Origin: Flammeovirgaceae bacterium
GTDB taxonomy: Bacteria > Bacteroidota > Bacteroidia > Cytophagales > Cyclobacteriaceae
Assembly: GCA_016709845.1 (NCBI GenBank)
Contig: JADJMA010000017.1
Location: 1 to 29,063 of the forward strand
Reading direction: 5' to 3'
DNA length: 29,063 nucleotides
A model generated the notes under the pieces. It searched no databases. It saw only the letters and a list, made by a program, of their open reading frames with translations, and had not been told where the DNA came from. Positions 20,984 through 27,721 of this stretch are shown piece after piece; position 1 is the stretch's first letter; each line of letters starts with the position of its first letter. The position numbers and the translations under genes are program-made.

Positions 20984-21124
20984 TGTAAAGCGATTTCAGG
21001 ACTAACTAAAAAGTGTAAATTTGAATCAGGGCTTTTAACCAAAATGTGTAAACTTTTTCAGGACGAGTTAGGAAACATCGGAATTACAAACGCATTAATG
21101 ACAGACTGCAACATTTTAGAGGAC
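20984..21124 (+). repeat. Iterated TGTAAA...TTCAGGAC array, four units
   Basis: Units begin at 20984 (TGTAAAGCGATTTCAGGAC), 21014 (TGTAAATTTGAATCAGGGC), 21047 (TGTAAACTTTTTCAGGAC) and 21107 (TGCAACATTTTAGAGGAC). The first three start 30 and 33 bases apart, all on the same strand. Repeated short units of this kind are typical of IS21-type element ends, but no transposase lies nearby. An operator array is the alternative. Confidence 0.5.
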
Positions 21125-21148
21125 GATTTTAAATAGAAAATACAACAA

Positions 21149-21185
21149 ACGGCTAAACAACGGCTATAAATCATTGCAGGATTTA
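21149..21185 (+). repeat. Left arm of an attC-like/hairpin element upstream of the GNAT gene
   Basis: ACGGCTAAACAACGGCTATA is followed by ATCATTGCAGG. It resembles the left ends at 6043 and 9948 (GCCG, then AACA, then CAATGG). A matching right arm may be CCACAATCCTATACGTTC near 21222-21239, but pairing is weak. Confidence 0.3.
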
Positions 21186-21256
21186 GTGTAAAGTGAAAGT
21201 ATTATTTTTAAAGATGTTGTGCCACAATCCTATACGTTCAAAGAAATAAGATAGTT

Positions 21257-21793
21257 ATGAAACTTAAATTGAGACAGGAAAGATTATCTGACCATTCTGC
21301 GATAGCAGCATTAATTTTAGGAGCATACCGGGACATTTCATATAGCAACCATAAAGAACAGATTATGGTGGAACGATTAAGGAACTCAGATGCGTTTATT
21401 CCAGCTCTGTCTATTGTTGCTGAAAATGATAATCAAGATTTGGTAGGTCATATCTTATTTACAAAAATCCAAATTCGAAATCAAGGTCAGTCGTATCAAG
21501 CACTTGCCTTGGCACCACTTTCTGTAGATCCCAGATATCAAAAAAAAGGGATCGGCAAAAAACTTGTTTTGGAAGGCCATAGAGTTGCAAAAGAACTTGG
21601 CTATAATTATGTTATTGTTTTAGGAATACCAAACTATTATCCCAAATTCGAATATCAATTTATTAGCAAATTCAATGTGTCATTACCGATTAAAATCTCT
21701 GCCGCGAATGCCTTAATAGTATTCCTAATAAAAAATAATTACCTTGAGATTACAGGAGGAACGGTAATATACTCAGAAGCATTTTTTGGCTAA
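21257..21793 (+). CDS. GNAT-family N-acetyltransferase (YhbS-like)
   Basis: This intact 178-residue gene encodes a cytosolic enzyme that moves an acetyl group from acetyl-CoA to an amine. It shows LKLRQERLSDHSAIAALI at the start, VGHILFTKIQI as strand 4, and LAPLSVDPRYQKKGIGKKLV (about residues 91-110) as motif A, with the acetyl-CoA loop QKKGIG. It also shows YVIVLGIPNYYPKFEYQF, typical of the YhbS branch, in which G-x-P-x-Y-Y-x-K/R-F-x-F follows strand 5. Substrate unknown. It stands alone on the plus strand after a repeat-filled gap, and the next plus-strand gene is 228 bases away. It is one of the few unbroken genes here and is fairly AT-rich. Confidence 0.9.
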   Translation: MKLKLRQERLSDHSAIAALILGAYRDISYSNHKEQIMVERLRNSDAFIPALSIVAENDNQDLVGHILFTKIQIRNQGQSYQALALAPLSVDPRYQKKGIGKKLVLEGHRVAKELGYNYVIVLGIPNYYPKFEYQFISKFNVSLPIKISAANALIVFLIKNNYLEITGGTVIYSEAFFG

Positions 21794-22021
21794 ATGGAAA
21801 TTATAGGAAGACACAAATCAATTAATGCATGCTGTTCAGAACATGAACGCTTGTCTTGATCACACTTTCTGGGACTTCTATTCTTTAATGCATAAAAGGC
21901 ATAGTTTACCAGTCAAAAAATCGGATTTGTATGGAAGCAAGAGGAATCTAAAAGTGAGTTTTGTCGCGGAGGCGACACTGTGCAATTGCTGAAATTCTTT
22001 ACTTCAATTAAAAATACTGAA

Positions 22022-22449
22022 ATGAAAAAAAGCATATTTATTGCGGTACTGATTCTTCTCTCGTGCACCCAAAAGCCGGAGATCTTTACAACCGATGCTG
22101 GTGCCATACAAGGTTACGATCCCGTGGCATTTTTCAAAGAACAAAAACCGGTGATGGGTAAGAAAGAATTTAGCTATGACTGGAGTGGGTCAACCTGGCA
22201 TTTCTCCACTGCAGAAACTTGGAAGACTTCAAAGTTGAATCCCTCTCACTTCGCTCCCCAATATAGGGGGTTGGTGTGCTTGGTATCTCTGCTGGTCATA
22301 AATCTCCAACCCAGCCCGAAACCTGGACCATCGTAAATGACAAGCTCTATTTCAACTTCGACATGGACACGCAGAAAGGGTGGAAAAAGAAACAGAAGGA
22401 ATATATTGAGAAGGCGAATAAAAACTGGCCCACTCTAAAAAAGGAATAA
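22022..22449 (+). CDS. YHS-domain lipoprotein, frame-broken
   Basis: This small lipoprotein of about 142 residues belongs to the YHS family, whose domain is small and often metal-linked. It begins MKKSIFIAVLILLSCTQKP, with lipobox ILLSC. The domain begins AIQGYDPVAFFKEQKPVMG, then FSYDWSGSTWHFSTAE, and after frame changes near 22210 and 22270 continues APQYGGWCAWGISAGHKSPT, LYFNFD and YIEKANKNWPTLKKE, with a stop at 22447-22449. The joined sequence follows the usual family order closely, including the Cys in GGWCAWG. An upstream in-frame ATG at 21980 would spoil the lipoprotein signal, so I prefer 22022. Function of the family in Bacteroidota is not settled. Confidence 0.8.
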
Positions 22450-22515
22450 GTCAATTGCTGTGGTGTTGAGCGCACTCCGCTCGTGCCCATTCTCGTGTTT
22501 TCATAAGTAAACAAC

Positions 22516-22624
22516 CTTATTCTCAGCGAAGTTTCTTGGCTTTCGTAAATTAGCAGTAGAAAGCTTTTGAGAAATATTTAATTCATTTAGTAGCGGAGTT
22601 TGAAAACGAGACTATGCGAAAGGC
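22516..22624 (+). repeat. Composite intergenic element, module order C-A-B
   Basis: Module C (22516-22532) is CTTATTCTCAGCGAAGT. Module A (22547-22575) starts AAATTAGCAGTAGA and ends CTTTTGAGAAAT. Module B (22595-22624) starts GGAGTTTGAAAAC, then GAGACTATGCG. All three match the element at 20847-20959, but with C first instead of last. It lies between the YHS gene and the end of purB. Confidence 0.55.
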
Positions 22625-22641
22625 AAATAATTTCCTCAATC

Positions 22642-23980
22642 CTAAATACCCGTATAATTAAACGGACTAATTTTTTTCAATTCAGTTTTTAGATCGGCTT
22701 TTATTTCAAGGCTATCAATAAACGTGTGCATAGTGGCTTGTGTTATCTTTTCATTCTTGCGGGTAAGCGCTTTCAATGCTTCATAAGGATTTGGGTAACC
22801 CTCTCTTCGCAACACAGTTTGAATGGCTTCGGCTACCACAACCCAATTGTCTTCGAGGTCTTTGTCGATAGCCGATTGATTTAACTCAAGTTTTGAAATT
22901 CCTTTCTCTAAAGATTTCAAAGCGAGAAACGTATGGGCCAACGGAACCCCAATGTTACGAAGCACGGTTGAGTCGGTAAGGTCACGCTGCAATCGTGAGA
23001 TGGGGAGTTTGGCGGAAAGATGTTCGAATAGGGCGTTGGCCAATCCTAAATTACCTTCTGCATTTTCAAAATCAATCGGGTTTACTTTATGCGGCATAGC
23101 ACTGCTGCCAATCTCACCTTCTTTTATTTTTTGTTTGAAATAATTCATGGCCACATACTGCCACACATCCCGACTAAAGTCTAGTAAGATTGTGTTAATC
23201 CTTTTCAGGTTATCAAACAGCGCTGCGAGATTATCGTAATGTTCAATTTGCGTGGTTGGGTTGCTGCGTAGCAAACCAAGTTGATTGCTTACAAAATCGT
23301 TAGCAAAATGCCCCAGTTAATTTCCGGATAGGCCACATGGTGCGCATTGAAATTACCTGTAGCACCACCGAACTTTGCAGAGTAAGGAATGGTCTTTAAT
23401 AATTCCAATTGCTTTTGAATCCGCTCTACAAAAACATAAATTTCTTTTCCAAGCCGGGTAGGGGAAGCCGGTTGTCCATGCGTTCTTGCCAGCAAGGCAA
23501 TATCTTTCCATTGCACCGATAGTAACGTAAGCTCGTTCACTAACTTATCAATGGCAGGAACAAGCCCCGCATTCATAAACTCTTTCAGCGAAAGCGGAAT
23601 GGCTGTGTTGTTAATATCTTGTGACGTAAGTCCGAAATGAATAAACTCTTTGTATTGAGAAAGATTTAATTCATCAAATTTTTTTCTTGAGGAAATATTC
23701 AACCGCTTTTACATCGTGGTTGGTTGTCTTTCAATTTCTTTAATTGATTCGGCATCCGCTTCGCTAAAATTTTATAAAGTCCTCGCAGTTTTGTTTCCAG
23801 GTCTTTCGAGAATGCCGAGAGTTGGGGAAGTGCATAGGTAAGGGCGATGAAATACTCAACCTCAACCCGAACCCGATACTGGATCAACCCAAATTCAGAG
23901 AAATAGGGACTGAGCGATTCGGTAGCTTTATGATAGCGACCATCGATAGGAGAAATGGCCGTTAGGGGATTTAATTGCAC
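22642..23980 (-). CDS. purB: Adenylosuccinate lyase, frame-broken
   Basis: This cytosolic enzyme carries out two steps of purine synthesis: it splits SAICAR to AICAR and adenylosuccinate to AMP, releasing fumarate each time. The joined protein is about 447 residues, normal for this subfamily. It begins LNPLTAISPIDGRYHKATES and continues SPYFSEFGLIQYRVRVEVEY, HFGLTSQDINNTAIP, ARTHGQPASPTRLGKE, KFGGATGNFNAHH and the family signature GSSAMPHKVNPIDFENAEGN, with the catalytic-loop serine. It ends ISPFNYTGI. The start codon is GTG as written. Frame breaks lie near 23760-23700 and 23280. Breaks in a gene this central argue for sequence error rather than decay. No other purine genes are in the window. 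Confidence 0.93.
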
Positions 23981-24135
23981 GTTTTTATCTTTTGTTTGAG
24001 CCTAAAATTACTAAAATCAATTGGTAAATAGGGAGTTCGGTCTAAAGTCAAACGGTAGTTTTACCACCCGTCCTACACGCGTAACCATCGTAAAAAGGAA
24101 TCCGTTTAGCAACTGGTTTAGCACCCCAATTTATT

Positions 24136-24143
24136 TATTTTTG
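24136..24143 (+). promoter_or_regulatory. Possible -7 box (TAnnTTTG type) before the DUF5916 gene
   Basis: TATTTTTG fits the Bacteroidota -7 consensus, but no convincing TTG lies about 20 bases upstream. It is only 10 bases from the ATG, which would give a nearly leaderless message. Confidence 0.3.
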
Positions 24144-24152
24144 CGACCGCTT

Positions 24153-26406
24153 ATGCACTTACGGTTTCTTAAAATTTTAGCAGTCGCCCTTTTACTAAAC
24201 GGCTCATTTTGTTTTGCACAAAACAAAGCAGGGTACCGGGCTATCTATTAGCCGCGCTAATTCAGTTATTACCATTGATGGCGTATTGGATGAAGAAGCT
24301 GGGCTACAGCCGAGTGGCCGGCAATTTTTTTCTCAACTACCCGGTAGATTCACTAGCACCTTCTTTTCAAACTGAAGCCCGGCTTACCTTTGATGATGAT
24401 TTTTTTTACGTCTCTTTTGTTTGTTTTGATGACAGCCGACCCACAGTGGTTCAATCGCTTCGCAGAGATTTTGAATGGTCGCTGAATGATAATGGGTATT
24501 TGCCTCGATCCTTATAATGATTTTACCAACGGATTTTTTTTTGGAATTAGCCCCTATGGGGTACAGCGCGAGGGCTTGATATCAGGGGGCGGCAAAGGCG
24601 ATGATGGTTATAATATTAACTGGGATAACAAGTGGTACTCGGCCGTAAAGCGATTAGAAGATAGATGGATTGCCGAGATCGCTATACCATTTAAATCAGT
24701 TCGCTACAACCAAAAGGAGTTAGTATGGAATGTTAATTTCATTCGCCAGGATTTAAAGCGTAATGAAGTATCGAGTTGATTGCAACGCCTATTCAATTTT
24801 TCCTCTTCGCTGGCTTGGACGGGTAAAATGAATTGGCAAAGTACAGCACCCCATGCCGGAACAAATATTTCAATCATTCCTTATGCTATTGCATCCACAT
24901 CAAAAGATAATGAAAGTGGAACAAGTGAGAATAAACTCAACGGAGGTTTTGATAGAAGGTGGGCATTACACCGTCTTTAAATCTCGACCTGACTGAACTC
25001 CGGATTTCTCCACCGTGGAGGTGATAAGCAAATCATTAACCTTACCCGATTTGAATTTCAGTTTCCGGAACGCAGACAATTTTTTTAGAGAACAGTGATC
25101 TTTTTTCTGCTCCCGGGTTTGGTTCTATCACGCAGCCTTTTTCGCGCAGGATTGGATTGGCTTCCGATACGGTGGGAAACCTTAAACAAGTTCCCATTCT
25201 ATATGGCGCAAGAATCAGTGGAAAGCTTGGACCTAAATGGCGTGTTGGTCTTATGAATTTGCAAACCAAGGAAACTATGTCGCTGGGGTTACCTGGCAAA
25301 ATTATTCGGTGGGTGTTTTACAAAAGCAGGTTTTAGCTCGATCGAATTTTTTGATGTCTTTGTCGTAAACAAGCAGTCATGGATTTATCTGAGTATGATC
25401 CTACAAAATTTTATCACGAAACTCTGTAAAGGAAGTTTGGAATGGTTCTGATACTGTACCGCAGCTCAATACCTATAATCGGGTTGTGGGTACCGATTTT
25501 AATTTTATTACTGTGAATAACAAATGGGAGGCAAAGCCTATTATCATTATTCATTTGATAATTTTTCTGATAAGGATGCTTATTCAGCCGGAGGGTATGC
25601 TTCGTATAGTACCCGAACAATATTTTTAGAGACGGGCTTTATTGCGTTAGGAAAAAATTTTAATGCCGAATCCGGGTTCGTGCCGAACACAGCCGTGTAT
25701 CCAGGATCCGTAGGAGCTGTATTGAATTGTGAATATAAAATTTATCAAAAATCCGGACCCATTGTTGTTATGTCTCCGGGGTTTCATATGATGTCAACTA
25801 CCTGCCAGATGGTACACTCACCGATAGAAATGTTTCGTTGAAGTATTCTATAAAGTTTAGAAACACAGCTATGCTAATAGCTACAGGTAAGAATTTTTTC
25901 AGAAGCTTCCTCAGGATTTTGATGTATTGACCCAGAGGGAGATTCAACGCTCTTAAAGGGGAGGAGTATAATTGGAATGAGTTTAGAGTAGAGTTTACAT
26001 CCAATACCCAGTTTATTTACCTACGCACTTTCAACAAGCGGAGGTGAATTTTACAATGGTAATCGGATTAGTGTAGCGGGCTTGCTATCCTATCGGTTTC
26101 AACCCTTTGGCAGTATATCGCTGGCAGCTGATTACACATCATATTGTACTACCCCAGAATACGGAACGCTACCTTTTTATTATTGAGCCCCGATTGGATC
26201 TAACGTTTACAGATAAATTGTTTCTTACCACGTTTGTTCAATATAACGACCGGTACGACAATGTTAATTTAAATGCAAGATTTCAATGGCGTTACAAACC
26301 CGCCTCCGATTTCTTTATTGTTTACACTGAAAATTACTTTGCTGAAGTATTTACTAGCAAAAACAGAGCTTTAGTTCTTAAATTTACTTATTGGCTGAAT
26401 CTTTAA
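24153..26406 (+). CDS. DUF5916 protein with N-terminal CBM9-like domain, frame-broken
   Basis: This exported protein of about 750 residues starts MHLRFLKILAVALLLNGSFC with a signal ending near FCFAQ. A family-9 carbohydrate-binding-like domain follows (VITIDGVLDEEA, ARLTFDDDFFYVSFVCFDD, GICLDPYNDFTNGFFFGIS, RWIAEIAIPFKSVRY). The DUF5916 part then follows, a predicted outer-membrane barrel: NPDFSTVEVDKQ-like segment near 25010, FPERRQFFLENSDLF near 25060 (frame-broken), and later strands such as YSAGGYASYSTRTIFLETGF. The last strand reads ALVLKFTYWLNL at the stop. At least eight frame breaks occur. The LNL end is less typical than a terminal Phe. Family known only by association with envelope functions; ligand unknown. 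Confidence 0.85.
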
Positions 26407-26472
26407 AGTTGAGTATATAGTCATGAGTCGTTTAGTAAATAGTTGTGATCGTCTATATAGATGGTCAAACTG

Positions 26473-26503
26473 ACTCAATACTCATTACTATGTACTCAAT
26501 ACT
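26473..26503 (+). promoter_or_regulatory. Direct repeat ACTCAATACT, 21-base spacing, candidate operator
   Basis: ACTCAATACT occurs at 26473-26482 and again at 26494-26503. The two copies are 21 bases apart, two helical turns, so a dimeric regulator could bind one face. The second copy ends seven bases before the -7 box at 26510. Confidence 0.45.
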
Positions 26504-26509
26504 TTGTTC

Positions 26510-26517
26510 TATCTTTG
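26510..26517 (+). promoter_or_regulatory. Bacteroidota-type -7 promoter box upstream of the reductase gene
   Basis: TATCTTTG is a perfect TAnnTTTG match ending 23 bases before the ATG at 26541, leaving a leader of about 17 bases. No clear TTG is seen near -33, where the direct repeat lies instead. This would suit a regulated promoter. Confidence 0.5.
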
Positions 26518-26540
26518 TAGCTACACATCTATTAGATAAA

Positions 26541-27658
26541 ATGGCATTTGGATTTTTTAAAAAGAGCGATAAAAAGGCGGCTGCACCCACCCAGGGAGGA
26601 GGTCCGCATTATTTTGATTTAAATATTTTGGAAATTATTCAGGAAACAAAAGATGCAATTAGCCTTGTATTTGAGCAGCCCGAAAATAAAATCACCTATA
26701 AACCCGGGCAATTCTTAACACTCATTATTTCTGTATCGGGAAAGGAAGTACGGAGAGCCTATTCATTAAATTCTTCACCCTTTACGGATGAGCATTTATC
26801 CGTTACGGTTAAACGCGTGGACAACGGGTTAATGTCAAATTGGCTTCCTGAAAATCTGAAGGTGGGAGTACGGTAAAGTAATGGCACCTACCGGCCATTT
26901 CACAACCGAATATAAAGGAAAACAAACGTCATCTTATAATGTTTGCGGGTGGCTCGGGCATCACGCCCATGATGTCATTAATTAAGAGTACACTTACCCA
27001 AGAGCCGGAAAGTATTTGCTCACTTATTTATTGCAATCGCGATATTGACAGTATCATCTTTAAAGATCAGTTTGAAAAAACTTCAAACCACGCATGCAGG
27101 CCGGCTGCATGTAATTCATATGCTCGACAAATGCACCCATGAACTGGCAGGTTATTCAGGATTGCTGAATCATGATATGCTTACTAAACTTTTTGAGCGT
27201 ATTCGGATTGGGGTCTTGATAAGACAACGTATTTGATGTGTGGCCCTGAAGGGATGATGAAGAATGTGGAGTCTCTTTTTGGGTGCTTTAAGATCCCAAA
27301 GGAAAAAATCTTTAAGAGAGTTTTTGTGCAGGGCACTATCGATAAAGATAGCAAGAAGGAAGTGGCGGTACCTGCAGGCGAGAAGAAAGATCGTGAAGTG
27401 ACAATTCGTTGATGATGGGCAAGAATACAAAATAATGGTTGCCCGGATCATACCTATATTAGAAACTGCTCTTGATCAAATTGATTTACCTTATTCCACC
27501 CAAAGTGGTTTGTGCACAGCATGTCGGGGTAAAGCATTATCTGGCTAGAGTGAAACTTGATGAAGAAGAGGCTTATCGCAATCTGAAAAAGCCGAAGACT
27601 GTACTTACCCTGCGTGGGTCATCTATGACCGGATGATGTGGTGATTGAGATTGGTTAA
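26541..27658 (+). CDS. PaaE-like ferredoxin--NAD(P)H reductase with C-terminal [2Fe-2S] domain, frame-broken
   Basis: This soluble reductase of about 372 residues moves electrons from NAD(P)H via FAD to a [2Fe-2S] cluster. The FAD domain has YKPGQFLTLIISVSGKEV and RRAYSLNSSP (R-x-Y-S FAD motif) near residues 53-82. The NAD(P) domain has MFAGGSGITPMMSLI (about 26938-26982) and YLMCGPEGMMKNVE (about 27234-27275). The C-terminal plant-type ferredoxin domain has LPYSTQSGLCTACRGKALSG and, after frame shifts, PCVGH with the last cysteine. The usual motif begins YSCQSG; here the first ligand Cys reads Thr. Frame breaks lie near 26872, 27100, 27215, 27410, 27545 and 27610. It resembles the reductase subunit of phenylacetyl-CoA epoxidase, but paaABC are absent, so a general ferredoxin reductase is equally possible. 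Confidence 0.87.
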
Positions 27659-27680
27659 ATTGGTTTCTGGATACTGTTCG

Positions 27681-27709
27681 CTGGTTTCCCGTGTTCAGAA
27701 ACCAGTATC
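27681..27709. terminator. Terminator hairpin between convergent genes
   Basis: CTGGTTTC and GAAACCAG form a perfect 8-bp stem with a 9-base loop, followed by TATCTTGCTTTATGCTTT. A competing 8-bp stem (GGTTTCTG at 27662 with CAGAAACC at 27696) and GATACTG/CAGTATC use the same bases. It lies between the reductase stop (27658) and the serine hydrolase stop (27722). Confidence 0.65.
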
Positions 27710-27721
27710 TTGCTTTATGCT

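Larger units (their letters stand above)
20816..21256. other. 441-base gap packed with repeat elements
   Basis: No gene is visible. From left to right it contains module A (20847-20873), a GGAGT repeat (20877-20905), module C (20943-20959), four TGTAAA...GGAC units (20984-21124), and a hairpin-type left arm (21149-21180) just before the GNAT gene. A short open frame ending at the TAG near 21136 spans part of the array and is probably chance. Confidence 0.55.

Noticed and set aside
20984..21124. CRISPR array
   Set aside because: The units are short and degenerate, the spacing is too small for normal spacers, and no cas genes are present.
21045..21136. Short open frame through the TGTAAA array
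   Set aside because: The bases are explained by the repeat units, and the peptide has no recognisable family.
21794..21860. Short open frame after the GNAT gene (MEIIGRHKS...)
   Set aside because: It resembles the start of some ATPase proteins only over a few residues and stops after about 22 codons.
24021..24152. Upstream in-frame start for the DUF5916 protein
   Set aside because: The ATG at 24153 begins a good signal peptide; the upstream extension is polar and non-conserved in appearance.
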